From: a virus
Virus record (IMG/VR): IMGVR_UViG_3300028377_000005
Location: 1 to 64,000 of that record
Direction: 5' to 3' (one strand)
Length of the DNA: 64,000 nucleotides
Below are positions 50,251-60,385 of the stretch, one piece after another (position 1 is the stretch's first letter; each line of letters opens with the position of its first letter). A program made the translations under genes and the position numbers. The notes beneath the pieces are model-generated. The model was not told where the DNA came from. It saw only the letters and a list, made by a program, of their open reading frames with translations, and made no database searches.

Positions 50251-52425
50251 ATGGCTGAGTGGAAGACATTTGACTTATCAGACGTCCTGCCGGGCGCTGA
50301 GAACCTTGAGGAACTTCAGACGGTAGTCGATGCGCTTGTCGCCGTTGGGGACGTGGCAGTCACCGTTTTGGAAGTCCTGAAAGCATTTTTGGTCGCTCTT
50401 CCGAACCCGGTCAGTGCATCCATTTCATTGCTACTGGCTGAAATTCAGACCATCCTCGATAACCTGCGGGAAACAGGGGCCTTCGGGTTGTTCTTGATCC
50501 CCACTACGCTGGAAGAAGTGCAAGCCTATAAGGGCGGGTATCCCAAGTTCAAGCAACTGTTTTTACAGAGCCTGTTTGACGTTGAAGATCCCAACCGTCC
50601 CCAGATCGGACCGGACGGACACCTTGGAGCATTCTTTTTGTTCGTCAATAAGGATTCGGTTGCTGACTTTTTGCGGCAGGTAATGTCCCTCGCAAACCTG
50701 TTCCGGCAGCCAGATTTACACGTCCAATATCCGCCGCCTATAAACGTAACTGTCGAACCCGCTGATGCTGATGGTGATACAGCGGGAAGTATCATCAACC
50801 TGTTCGAAGAGGATGACGACCTTACGTCGTTGGTCTTTTCATGGGAAGAGCCAAAGTTTTCCCAGAGCCTTTTTTACGATATTTTTGCGAGCAATAAATT
50901 TTACCTTGAACGCTCCAAATCCCGTGAAGGCACCCTCCTAACTCGCGATAAAACTCGGAAAGTACAAGAGAATCCGATCCAAAAGAAACGCAAAGAGGAC
51001 GGCCAAGACTCACAGATCAAGGAGCCGGTGCTTAATCGGTTGGGCGAACCGATTTATGTGTGGGAACCCGCTTTCCCAAACGACCCTTTTTTCAAGTTGG
51101 GTGACGATGACGTTAGTCAGAATTTCATTGCGGGCAGTTATTCGTATGTGATGCGGGACGTGGAAAAGGGGATCGAAAACGGGTATTACTATCGCATCCG
51201 GTCTGTGCCTTCGGATACAGGTTTAAGCTACGTCACAGGGCCAAACGGGGAAACAGTATATACCTTGGTGCGCAACGGTAAAGAGTGGTTAGGGTCACAG
51301 CCCTCCATGCCTGTGTTCGGGCACCTGCCGGATGTGGATACCAGTTTCGACATGCCTACGGCCCTCCTAAATGTTTATCGGGCCGCTTATCTATTGCGTT
51401 TTGATACAGACGCTACCGATCATTCAGATTCGAACCTTTTCATTGGTAGTAGTAGCATCGAACCCGGAATACCTACACGTATTCTTGACGCCGAAGCCGA
51501 GGGTGCTCGTGAACCCGAATTCGTGACTGCGTACAGCGACACACTTATCCAAGAGGACCGAGGCGATATCAATTTCGAAATTCTCGAAGGCGGTCTGTTC
51601 GAAGACGCTGCGGCTATCGAAGATTATGCCACCTCGCGGCGTTACGTATCTGTTGTCGGATCAATCACGTCTTCGGATACACTAGAAAAGGACCCCTTTG
51701 CGGGTGCTCGGGAGTTATTTGATGGTGTTTTTGGTATGTCTCCCCACCAACAATTCAGGATCTGGGTGGACAAGGTAGCCCTTGAACGGGTAGACGAGAT
51801 CTTACCCACCTTGACACAAAACGAAAGCCTGTACGAGATGGTGAAGAGTTTTTACGAGGATGCGGAAAGCTCCATCGTTGACCTCTTGACCTCAGACGGT
51901 TTCAACACGTCCAAAGATTTGATCACAGACGATACAGTCAGGACCAAGGTACATCTGCTGATTCAGACGGTAGATAAATACGTGGTTCTTGGGCAGCCGC
52001 CTAATTGGCAATCACTCCGTCTCTTTGAAGATCTCATCCCGGAAGGCGACCAGTTGCTTGACCGCCTATTTCGTATGATGAAGTCGTTTGAAAACGTGTT
52101 CGCCGACATAAACGCCGCGATTGAGAACACCATTGACGGCTTGCGGGCAAGGCTTGGAATCCTCAACGATATTGTGGATTTCCTTGACACGATCATTTCG
52201 TTTTACGCAAGTCTGGACGCTCTTGACTTTTCGGTGTCGGTGTTGTTCATCCCGCCGAATGTGGGAGGCACTCCGTACTTAGCGCGGGAGTTCATGGAAG
52301 CTGAATCGCCTCCCGATACTTCGCCAGATGATTTCTCTGCGGGTGTGGTCCTTGCGTTCGGTGGCGCTGGACGCGGCGATGTCGAAGCCTCTGAAAATGC
52401 CATCCGGTTCATTTTTGGCCTGTGA
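50251..52425 (+). CDS. Baseplate-cluster structural protein (724 residues)
   Basis: A 724-residue protein starting directly after the previous stop. A hydrophobic helical N-terminal region (LEVLKAFLVALPNPVSASIS, LLLAEIQTILDNLRETGAFG) is followed by a mixed region with a fibronectin-like strand set around VFSWEEPKFSQSLFYDIFAS and YYYRIRSVPSDTG, then helices (VFADINAAIENTIDGLRARL). It lies between the giant protein and the wedge genes. No specific family was recognised; a structural baseplate role is inferred from position. Confidence 0.7.
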   Translation: MAEWKTFDLSDVLPGAENLEELQTVVDALVAVGDVAVTVLEVLKAFLVALPNPVSASISLLLAEIQTILDNLRETGAFGLFLIPTTLEEVQAYKGGYPKFKQLFLQSLFDVEDPNRPQIGPDGHLGAFFLFVNKDSVADFLRQVMSLANLFRQPDLHVQYPPPINVTVEPADADGDTAGSIINLFEEDDDLTSLVFSWEEPKFSQSLFYDIFASNKFYLERSKSREGTLLTRDKTRKVQENPIQKKRKEDGQDSQIKEPVLNRLGEPIYVWEPAFPNDPFFKLGDDDVSQNFIAGSYSYVMRDVEKGIENGYYYRIRSVPSDTGLSYVTGPNGETVYTLVRNGKEWLGSQPSMPVFGHLPDVDTSFDMPTALLNVYRAAYLLRFDTDATDHSDSNLFIGSSSIEPGIPTRILDAEAEGAREPEFVTAYSDTLIQEDRGDINFEILEGGLFEDAAAIEDYATSRRYVSVVGSITSSDTLEKDPFAGARELFDGVFGMSPHQQFRIWVDKVALERVDEILPTLTQNESLYEMVKSFYEDAESSIVDLLTSDGFNTSKDLITDDTVRTKVHLLIQTVDKYVVLGQPPNWQSLRLFEDLIPEGDQLLDRLFRMMKSFENVFADINAAIENTIDGLRARLGILNDIVDFLDTIISFYASLDALDFSVSVLFIPPNVGGTPYLAREFMEAESPPDTSPDDFSAGVVLAFGGAGRGDVEASENAIRFIFGL

Positions 52426-52503
52426 TCTCTAATCTTGTTGGCCCTAATCTACTTGTAAGCCTACCTCAGTAGAGATTCTCTGTTTGTCTGGCAGGGTAAA
52501 GGT

Positions 52504-53121
52504 ATGGCTTACGATTTTCTAGGTACATTCAAACGGTCGCAGTTCGAACTGTTGGCTGATTACGCGGAAGCGTCCCTGCAGGACGTGGATCCCCGTATAA
52601 CGTACCTTAAAAGTGAGATTGAGCGGCTGGGGTGGATCGAATATGAATTCGATGAGGAGGGGCGTCGAATTGATTATAACATCCAACCGCTCAATAGTCA
52701 ACTGGCAAAGTACGCTCTAGCCTTCGAATATTATGGTGGATCTTTAACAGAGCTTCAGATTCGAAGCCGTGGTGATTGGATTTATATCACCAAGGGCGAG
52801 TTCAACTTAGACGATGCTGCGCCTTACGCTGGAGGTAAACCTTCGGAGGGTAATTACAGTGAAGGTTCGAGGCATTACGACGATACCGTGCCCGGCAATT
52901 ATGTGGCGGGCGTAAAGGATTGGATAACACCTAAGATCAAGCGTCAATTGGAAGACCTTGAATTCCGCATCAAGAGGACAATCGACCTTTCGGATCAGTA
53001 CATCGAAGAGGTGGTTTTGTTGGTGAAGCGTAGTACCGGCGCGGAGACGCTTGAGGACCTCCGCAAAGATATCGACTTTTTCATCACCAGCGAAGATTTT
53101 CACTCGGCCACGGACCGCTGA
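52504..53121 (+). CDS. Baseplate-cluster structural protein (205 residues)
   Basis: A 205-residue protein with AGGGTAAAGG before ATG 52504. It has a short N-terminal helix (TFKRSQFELLADYAEASLQD), a mixed middle and a charged helical end (RQLEDLEFRIKRTIDLSDQY). It ends 1 nt before the gp25-like gene. Function unknown; probable virion component. The 78-nt gap upstream shows only a weak ATCTCT/AGAGAT pair. Confidence 0.62.
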   Translation: MAYDFLGTFKRSQFELLADYAEASLQDVDPRITYLKSEIERLGWIEYEFDEEGRRIDYNIQPLNSQLAKYALAFEYYGGSLTELQIRSRGDWIYITKGEFNLDDAAPYAGGKPSEGNYSEGSRHYDDTVPGNYVAGVKDWITPKIKRQLEDLEFRIKRTIDLSDQYIEEVVLLVKRSTGAETLEDLRKDIDFFITSEDFHSATDR

Positions 53122-53122
53122 T

Positions 53123-54205
53123 ATGTCCAAGGATCTCCGCCTAAAGCACAAATGCCCGCACCACGTGGTCGAAGAGTGGTTGTCTATCGAAGACGATCGG
53201 GAAACACTCCGTACCGTGCGTTACCCCTCCAGCCAACAAATAAAGGTCCTGTGGAACCGCATTGAAGTTCCTCGGGATGGTCTGGCTTCTTCCATCGAAG
53301 TTACAGGTCTGAAAGCGGAGCCTTTTGAGATCGAAACAGGTGATAACGATACCTTGGCTTTCAGTGTGGATGGTCAGTCAACCCAAACTATCACCCTCCC
53401 CAAGGGTCGCAAAATCAAAGCTGCTTACCTTGCCCGGACCATCAACGAGCAAGCCACGGGAATTACAGCGTCGGTAAAGAATGGCCGCCTTACGATCGAG
53501 CATAACAAGGGTGGCGCACAGTCGTCACTCAAGATGGAGGGTGGGAATGCTCACGCCACGTTAGGTTTCTCGGCACTCAGGTATTACCGTGGCCGTATTA
53601 TAGTGCCCGGTTGGGAGATCATCAAGGATAAAAACAACATGGACCCCCACGCTCGGGTGATTCGTTTCCACGAACCCTTGCGTACCGATGACGATATTTT
53701 TGAGGTGTCGTACCACACCGTCCGGGGTGTCTGTCGCCGGTGTATGGGTCTTGGGATAGAGAACGATTTCCGGCACGACCGGAAAGGCGATCCTATCTTT
53801 GTGGAAAACCAACGCCTCCTTTTGCAGGAGGTAGAAAAGATCGTATTCACGGTGAAAGGGTCCAACCTTTTTCACCGCTGGTACGGCACGTCTATTAGTG
53901 AGTTGATCGGCACCAAGATCGTAGGCGGCGGCCAGTATGTAGAGACACAGTTGGTCACAGAGGTTTCCGATGCGCTCGAACGGTACAAGCAAATCAAAGA
54001 GCAGCAATCGCGTTACCAGCCGGTGTCGCGAAAGGAGATGCTGCAGCGGATTGTTTCAATCGAAGTGAAGCAAGACAAATACGACGCCACGGTATTCGAT
54101 GTATCTATCGTGTTGGAAAGCCAGTCGGGTGAACTCGAACAGATCACGGATACCCTGCTTGTGGGCGATGCTAGTTTCGCGCAAGGCTTTCAGCGGGTAA
54201 AGTAA
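53123..54205 (+). CDS. Baseplate wedge protein, gp25/GPW-like with N-terminal extension
   Basis: A 360-residue protein from ATG 53123; the frame from 53051 lies in the previous gene. The C-terminal 130 residues follow the gp25/GPW pattern: NQRLLLQEVEKIVFTVKGSN, FHRWYGTSISELIGTKIVGG, a helix ALERYKQIKEQQSRYQ and a KEMLQRIVSIEVKQDKYD strand set. Gp25 is the conserved core of contractile-tail baseplate wedges. The N-terminal 200 residues are extra; they include a beta domain and a CRRCMGLGIEND segment, with CPHH at residues 10-13, that could hold a metal. It is followed by the gpJ-like wedge gene, the usual order. Confidence 0.82.
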   Translation: MSKDLRLKHKCPHHVVEEWLSIEDDRETLRTVRYPSSQQIKVLWNRIEVPRDGLASSIEVTGLKAEPFEIETGDNDTLAFSVDGQSTQTITLPKGRKIKAAYLARTINEQATGITASVKNGRLTIEHNKGGAQSSLKMEGGNAHATLGFSALRYYRGRIIVPGWEIIKDKNNMDPHARVIRFHEPLRTDDDIFEVSYHTVRGVCRRCMGLGIENDFRHDRKGDPIFVENQRLLLQEVEKIVFTVKGSNLFHRWYGTSISELIGTKIVGGGQYVETQLVTEVSDALERYKQIKEQQSRYQPVSRKEMLQRIVSIEVKQDKYDATVFDVSIVLESQSGELEQITDTLLVGDASFAQGFQRVK

Positions 54206-54220
54206 AGGTGGTAGAGGATT

Positions 54221-57200
54221 ATGCCTGTAGAACCCCCAAAATTTGTAACGCCTAACGGACAGACAAAAACCACGACCCTAGACTTGGTAACGTCAGTACG
54301 TGATCAAGTGCTCACGGGTGAGTTGTCTTCGGATATTGTTGATGTTCAGGTGAAGGTCAACAACGAACCGTTCAAGAGCGACTCAAACCTCGTCTCGTTC
54401 GATCAGGATTCGTTTACGGTACCTAACCCTAATGTCTTCCCGGAAGGGCTACGCTTGGACTACGGGGCCAACAAGATCCAAATTCGCATCATTGATGTGA
54501 CGGGTGGTGTATCTACACCGGCTGTAGCTTCGATTAATGTGATACGGGATTCGGACCTCGATCTGGTGGTATCGCCTCCTTCGGGACTGAGGGTACGTCG
54601 CCGGTCAAATGAAGTCGAGATCGTGTGGGCACAAAACGACCTCCCCAATGTCATCGGCTACAATGTATACGGAGCGATTGATAGCGGAGGTGGTACCCAA
54701 GGTTACATCAAGCTCAATAAAAACCTCATCACCGAGGTGGCGTTCGAAGAAACTGAGCTTACGGGTGTCGCTGAAGACTCCACGTTCTATACGAGCGAAG
54801 GCGGCCAGTTGCGCATTCTCTTGGTGGAAGAGGATTTCAATGACAACCCGGTCAAGACGGTAGGGGAAAGCGTCGTCACCACAAGCCTCCGGGCGACCAA
54901 TGAGATCAAAGTCACGACCTCCCTTGATGGGGTGGAAACCCGTGACTACCTCCATTTCGTACACGACCGGGTGGCGACTGAAGATGATGGCGTCATTAAC
55001 AATGAGTTTTTCGCCGACGTCCCGAATGATGAACCTCTGTTTTATGTAATCACTACAGTTGCTTACGACCCGGACACAAATCGGCAGATCGAAAGTACAT
55101 ATAGCTCTGAGCTTGTGGGCTTGCCACTGGTAATCACTACGGGCCTCCAAGAGATTCCGTCCAAGTCTCAGAACGATATTGTCCGGGACTACCTGTCTTC
55201 GATCACCCGTACCGACAACCAAGTAAGCGCGATTCCCGGCTCGGTGGTTCGAGATGTGTTCATTGAACCGTTTGCGTCTGAAACCGAACGGCTCCATTTC
55301 ATCGCCGGGTTCATTCGTCGCTCCCAGAGTTTCTCGACCTTGTTGGCCATTGACGACCTCGATGGTGATGGTGAGTCAGATCCGGTAGCTCAAAACCCCT
55401 ATAAACAAGCCCTGAAATCGGCGCTTGGTATTGACCGTGATTCCGATGTTCAGGCGCTGATTGACGACTCCTTTGAAAAACTGGCGAGTAATGTCCAGAA
55501 AGCTCGTGGGGGCGCAGGTTTTGCGATTGGGCAAGCAATCTTTTACACGACGACGGAACCGACAACGGACCTTGTGGTGGAAGAGGGAACGATTATATCG
55601 ACCGAATCCAGCCAAGACAATCCTTCGGTATCGTTCACAACGACTTCCCGTGTTGTGCTTCCGTTCGATGTGAAGGATTCGTATTACAATTTGCGTAAGA
55701 AGCGCTGGGAGATCCAAGCCAACATCCGAGCAACTGAAGCGGGCGAAGACGGTAACGTAGTTGCCGGGGGAATCAACCGGGTACTTGGCGGTGCTTCCTC
55801 CATGCAAGTAGAGAACCTTGAAGCTACACGGTTCGGGCGGGACCGGGAAAGCAACGCCCGGCTTGCCGAACGTGCTATCCTTGCGTACTCCAGCGTGGAT
55901 GTTGGTACGGAAGGTGGCTATCTATCCACAGCCCTGAAACAACAGGGTGTGTTCCGGGCCAAGGTGGTCAAGTCCGAAAGCGAATTTATGATGCGAGACT
56001 ATGACGATCTCCGCGAAAAACATATCGGAGGCAAAGTAGACGTATGGTTGCAAGGTCTTGAAGAAGTGCAGGTTACTGACACCTTTGCTTTGCGTTTCAG
56101 GGTGGCTCGGAACATCCAGTTCATTCTGGACTCCAACCCCTCCGACCTCATTTTTGTAGCGGACGACCCCCGCCTGTCTCCCGATAATCCGATCACGGAA
56201 TTACTCGGAGCTACTAGCCAACAACAGGCCCAAGGGTTTGGTTTCCGTAACGTATCGACCGGTGAAGATTTCGATCTCACTAATTACACGATCTTAGATT
56301 ACAACCGAATCAAGTTGGATGCAAGCCTAACACAGCCTTCCGTCAGTACCAATGACATCGTGGCTGGTGATTTCCGATTCCAAGAAACGAGTCAATACGT
56401 CTTTAGTCGGCAGCCTGCGTTCGGGGTGGAAAGTATCTCGTCACTCAACACAGGTGCGGTCCTCGAAGAGGGTACAAACTACCAACTTTATCGGGTCGAA
56501 GACCCGTTGCTGGACGGCTATTCGACGCAAGCCCAAGATTACATCGAGATCACTCAGAGCGGGGGCGTGCCCTCCGGGAACACTTTCGTAGTCAATGATG
56601 AAAATCATGTCTTAGTGGGTGAAGCTCCTGAACCCCTTGAAAACTTGGGTGTTAATCCGATCAGTGTTCGTGTCTTTAGTTTGGACCGCCTCACAGAATA
56701 CGATGGCCCTAACTCAGCTTCACCTGATTTCTTGATCCAAGAGGGTGACGAAACGACACCCCTCGAAATTTTCCGGGTACCGTCCGGGTCAATCGGTAAC
56801 GGTGAAGAGGTGAGCGTCGATTACGAGCACGACGAAAACTTTGAAGTGGAGTACACGATCAACAACCTACTTGATCGTGTTCAGGGGGCTATCAACAAAC
56901 AGCGGCATATCACGGCGGACGTCTTAGTCAAGCAAGCCATTTCAAATGAAGTGGAACTTGAAATGACCGTCGTCTTGGAGCCGGGTTCCTCCAGAGCCCA
57001 AGTGGATGCGGACCTCCGAACCAACGTAAGTCAACTGCTCAACAGCAAAGCGATCGGCGAACCCGTTTACCAATCGGATGTGGTGCAAGCGATCGAAAAC
57101 ACGACCGGTGTTATATACGTGGTTATGCCTTTTGCCCGTATGGCTCTTGCCGATGGGTCGCTGATTATCCGGGAGCCGGTTAACAACGATGCCACGTTCC

Positions 57201-57646
57201 TAGAGCAGCAAGGCAACGCTAAGGTTTACGTCCTCAAAGACGGCCTCAATTACCCCACGGTGGCCGGTGGTGGAGATGTTTCCCAACACCACGGGGTCTT
57301 CGAAGATACGCAAATGATGGATCTCGTAAGCTCGTACAACGACCTATTTAATGAGGCAGGCAAAGCATTAGTCGTGGGGGCCGATGGTCTTAATATCGCC
57401 GGGTATAGCGACGACGCCACGTTGACGGCTGCGGGCTATGCTACAGCCACTGAGCGGGAAGCCCGGCGCAAAACACTGACAGCTAACCGCATCTTCTTCA
57501 GTGTGGATGGCAATGATTCCCCGGAAAACCACACGTATGCCGCCACTTACGCCGTGAACAGAGATAGTGGTTCCAAATCTATCATGGTCACTGACGTAAC
57601 CTATCTCGAACTCGGAAACTTTACGATCACATACCAGCAGAGTTAA
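54221..57646 (+). CDS. Baseplate wedge protein, gpJ/gp6-like
   Basis: A 1141-residue wedge protein. After about 110 beta-rich residues, a fibronectin III-like domain appears (PSGLRVRRRSNEVEIVWAQN, then GYNVYGAIDSGG). The baseplate J core starts near residue 320: SAIPGSVVRDVFIEPFASET and RLHFIAGFIRRSQSFS. It continues through QAIFYTTTEPT-like strands to DVVQAIENTTGVIYVVMPFA. AGGTGG lies about 8-13 nt before ATG 54221. Together with the gp25-like and gpI-like neighbours it forms the contractile-tail wedge. The family is usually 350-660 residues; here extra domains extend it. Confidence 0.87.
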   Translation: MPVEPPKFVTPNGQTKTTTLDLVTSVRDQVLTGELSSDIVDVQVKVNNEPFKSDSNLVSFDQDSFTVPNPNVFPEGLRLDYGANKIQIRIIDVTGGVSTPAVASINVIRDSDLDLVVSPPSGLRVRRRSNEVEIVWAQNDLPNVIGYNVYGAIDSGGGTQGYIKLNKNLITEVAFEETELTGVAEDSTFYTSEGGQLRILLVEEDFNDNPVKTVGESVVTTSLRATNEIKVTTSLDGVETRDYLHFVHDRVATEDDGVINNEFFADVPNDEPLFYVITTVAYDPDTNRQIESTYSSELVGLPLVITTGLQEIPSKSQNDIVRDYLSSITRTDNQVSAIPGSVVRDVFIEPFASETERLHFIAGFIRRSQSFSTLLAIDDLDGDGESDPVAQNPYKQALKSALGIDRDSDVQALIDDSFEKLASNVQKARGGAGFAIGQAIFYTTTEPTTDLVVEEGTIISTESSQDNPSVSFTTTSRVVLPFDVKDSYYNLRKKRWEIQANIRATEAGEDGNVVAGGINRVLGGASSMQVENLEATRFGRDRESNARLAERAILAYSSVDVGTEGGYLSTALKQQGVFRAKVVKSESEFMMRDYDDLREKHIGGKVDVWLQGLEEVQVTDTFALRFRVARNIQFILDSNPSDLIFVADDPRLSPDNPITELLGATSQQQAQGFGFRNVSTGEDFDLTNYTILDYNRIKLDASLTQPSVSTNDIVAGDFRFQETSQYVFSRQPAFGVESISSLNTGAVLEEGTNYQLYRVEDPLLDGYSTQAQDYIEITQSGGVPSGNTFVVNDENHVLVGEAPEPLENLGVNPISVRVFSLDRLTEYDGPNSASPDFLIQEGDETTPLEIFRVPSGSIGNGEEVSVDYEHDENFEVEYTINNLLDRVQGAINKQRHITADVLVKQAISNEVELEMTVVLEPGSSRAQVDADLRTNVSQLLNSKAIGEPVYQSDVVQAIENTTGVIYVVMPFARMALADGSLIIREPVNNDATFLEQQGNAKVYVLKDGLNYPTVAGGGDVSQHHGVFEDTQMMDLVSSYNDLFNEAGKALVVGADGLNIAGYSDDATLTAAGYATATEREARRKTLTANRIFFSVDGNDSPENHTYAATYAVNRDSGSKSIMVTDVTYLELGNFTITYQQS

Positions 57647-57647
57647 G

Positions 57648-60326
57648 ATGGCCAACGGATTTAACAACGGAAAGCAAGACCCGTATCCTTTGGTAGAGGA
57701 GGGGAAAGGGTACCAGAAACTTCTCATATCGAGAAGTCAAGCGGTCCTCAACGCTTTAATCAACCTGCTGCCCTCCAACTATGAGTCTAGCGTCGTAGGC
57801 CCGAATTACACGGTCTACATGAAAGCAATGGCTACGGAGTTGGCACGCATTACGATCATCCTAGAGCGCCTCGGCACAGACGTGTCTTTTGATGAGGTGC
57901 GATCTGAGTTTCTCTGGGAGACGGTCGGGTACCTTGTTTTCCTGAACCAACAGTTGCCAGACCTCGAATTCGACGACGAGAGCTTTCGGGATTTCCTCAA
58001 AGCGGTCATCGAAATTTACTTTGAAGGGTCAACACCTGCGGCAATTCGCAAAGGCGTCGAGCTATTCACTTCCGAAGAATTCACCATTCGTGAGAACTTC
58101 GAAGATGCACGCCAAGAGGGCAGCCCGCTTGATGTTAGTGATCAGTTTGGGTTTTCGCTGGACTTTGACCTCCAAGCGAAGTTCCCGAAAGACGTTTTCC
58201 GTTTCGACAAGAACCTCCGGTTGTTGATCGAGATCATCCGCCCGGCGCATACACTTTACCGCCTCCGCTTTATGTTCGGTGAGGACGCGGATCTCCTGAA
58301 CAATGTGACCGACGAAATGCGGATGCACCTCCGCAACTATTACTATGACGATGCTCGTGGGTATTGCGCGGGTATGGCGGGTTTCGATAGTACATCCGGG
58401 TATATCGAATTAGGTAGCCTCAGTGTACTCAAAGACGACGCCACAGACAAGCCCTTGGCTTCCGTTTCGGAAGGCGCAACCCTCTTGATTGAAACCTGCC
58501 TTAACAGTGGGCGTTACACCGTCGTTGGGCACCCTACCTCCAATTCGATCAAGGTCTTTCCGAAATTCGAAGGGGCGGAGGACCCGGTATCTTACCACGT
58601 CGAAGTGGACCGCCTCGGACGCAAAAAAGAGCTACTGGTCGAAGAAGATGTGTCCAGCCAGTTCTACGATACATCCCGGCTTACCGTAGATGGAGGTGGG
58701 CCTTATACCGTCACCGAAATGACGGACACCACACTAACCGCCTCGTCCAACGGTAGCGACGTAGAGTACGTCTGGGACCTTGATGGGGATAACGTATATG
58801 ATGATGCGTCGGGAGCCTCTGTGACGTACACAGCGCCTTCTGGACCCGCTGAGATAACGGTATGGGTAAAGGGGACCGACCAGCGGGGACGTAAGGCCAA
58901 AGATAGTGCCGTTATTGTAGTACTCGATCAGCATCAAGTTCAGATGCTCGGCACAGGTACGTTGACGATCAACGATGTTACGTGGTCCACGTCAGCTTCG
59001 GCCTTGATGAACGGTTCAGGTACCCTTGCCCCTTCGCCTACGGTAGAACACCTCGCCTCTGTTTCAATGGAAGGTGATTCTCTCATGGAAGTGATCCTCG
59101 GGCGCAACCCAGAGGACCCTTGCGCTATCTCAATGTATGGCTTGGCTTTCGTGGAAGTTGAAGCGTTTTTGGATCACAAAGGAGACGCTGATTTAACAGG
59201 AACGGCCTCCTTGGGTTCAACCCCCGTCATGGAAATGTTCAGTGCTGTAGATATGGTGGGGGCAGCTATTACGGATATAGGTGTCACCCAAGTGTTAAGG
59301 GTCTCGGCGGCTATGACGGGATCCGCTACCACCGTAACCAGCCCAACAGCCATCGCCTCGGCAACGGTAACTATGGCGGGGTCTGCCACGACCTCGGTGG
59401 AAAGCGAAGAAATTTCCACAGCATCCGTCTCTATGGTGGGATCCGCATCTATAACAACAGGTGCTCAGGCGTCTACGCCAATAACCACCTCCATGACGGG
59501 GACCGCAACGATTTCCGTCGATTCGACTGTAACACAAGACGTTTCCGTTTCTATGACGGGCACAGCAACGACAACAATCGATTCAACCTACACAATGGAT
59601 CCAACCTCCATTGCCGGGTTGGTTTATTGGATCGACCCCAGCGACAAAGATACCATATACCAAGATCAAGGGGGTACGGTAGCTGTAACTACAGATGGAG
59701 ATCCCGTAGAGCGGATCGAAGATAAGTCGGGTAATGCTAACCACTTTACGAACGAATCCGTAGTACCTTATTGGTCAGAAACAGGGCTCAATAGCATTGG
59801 TAGTTTGGGGTGGGATGCCACTACCCGATACCTGTATGCTAACAGTGTAACGCAAGTGGATACAGGCGCTCCCATTTCAACCTTTGCTGTAGCCATCACA
59901 AATGTTGAGGATGAAAACTACATCCTCAACCACAGCTATTCAGACGGATCCCCGGAAAGCCAGCGCCTTTTGCAATTGGGAGCGAGTTCCGGGGACTGGA
60001 ACCTAACAGGTTTCGACTCGCTAGGCACAGGGCACACGGCCACGATTTCGGGACAAGTCGGAAAAGCCTACGTTGTGAACATTGAATGGGATACTTCCAA
60101 CAATCTGTATGCCCGTACCAGACTCGGCACCGGGTCTAACCTCGGTAATGCCGACGCATCACCTACCTCAAACACGTACATCGAGCTGGGTATGGCCCGT
60201 GATGGAACCAACACAAGGGTGGGATATTTCGATGGACTATCTGGGGAGATCATTTGCTATGCAAGTTCCCTATCAACCTTAGATGAAACCCGATTGCGCC
60301 AGTACCTGTCCGATAAATGGCTCTGA
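57648..60326 (+). CDS. Tail protein I-like protein fused to PKD, repeat and lectin-like domains
   Basis: An 892-residue chimera. Residues 1-230 resemble tail protein I and related wedge proteins (LISRSQAVLNALINLLPSNY, then FRDFLKAVIEIYFEGSTPAA). A PKD-like domain follows (TLTASSNGSDVEYVWDLDGD). Residues 420-650 hold repeats near 30 residues long with a V(S/T)M.G(S/T)A core (AAMTGSATTV, TVTMAGSATT, SVSMVGSASI, SVSMTGTATT). The last 240 residues form a LamG/concanavalin-like module (GLVYWIDPSDKDTIYQDQGG, later RLRQYLSDKWL) that commonly binds glycans. So a wedge protein carries a surface-adhesion arm; the host-binding role is inferred. Confidence 0.82.
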   Translation: MANGFNNGKQDPYPLVEEGKGYQKLLISRSQAVLNALINLLPSNYESSVVGPNYTVYMKAMATELARITIILERLGTDVSFDEVRSEFLWETVGYLVFLNQQLPDLEFDDESFRDFLKAVIEIYFEGSTPAAIRKGVELFTSEEFTIRENFEDARQEGSPLDVSDQFGFSLDFDLQAKFPKDVFRFDKNLRLLIEIIRPAHTLYRLRFMFGEDADLLNNVTDEMRMHLRNYYYDDARGYCAGMAGFDSTSGYIELGSLSVLKDDATDKPLASVSEGATLLIETCLNSGRYTVVGHPTSNSIKVFPKFEGAEDPVSYHVEVDRLGRKKELLVEEDVSSQFYDTSRLTVDGGGPYTVTEMTDTTLTASSNGSDVEYVWDLDGDNVYDDASGASVTYTAPSGPAEITVWVKGTDQRGRKAKDSAVIVVLDQHQVQMLGTGTLTINDVTWSTSASALMNGSGTLAPSPTVEHLASVSMEGDSLMEVILGRNPEDPCAISMYGLAFVEVEAFLDHKGDADLTGTASLGSTPVMEMFSAVDMVGAAITDIGVTQVLRVSAAMTGSATTVTSPTAIASATVTMAGSATTSVESEEISTASVSMVGSASITTGAQASTPITTSMTGTATISVDSTVTQDVSVSMTGTATTTIDSTYTMDPTSIAGLVYWIDPSDKDTIYQDQGGTVAVTTDGDPVERIEDKSGNANHFTNESVVPYWSETGLNSIGSLGWDATTRYLYANSVTQVDTGAPISTFAVAITNVEDENYILNHSYSDGSPESQRLLQLGASSGDWNLTGFDSLGTGHTATISGQVGKAYVVNIEWDTSNNLYARTRLGTGSNLGNADASPTSNTYIELGMARDGTNTRVGYFDGLSGEIICYASSLSTLDETRLRQYLSDKWL

Positions 60327-60385
60327 TCGGTTTTCTGTTTGTAACCTCGAAGTAATGGAAACCGGAACTTTCAAGGAGAATAGTT

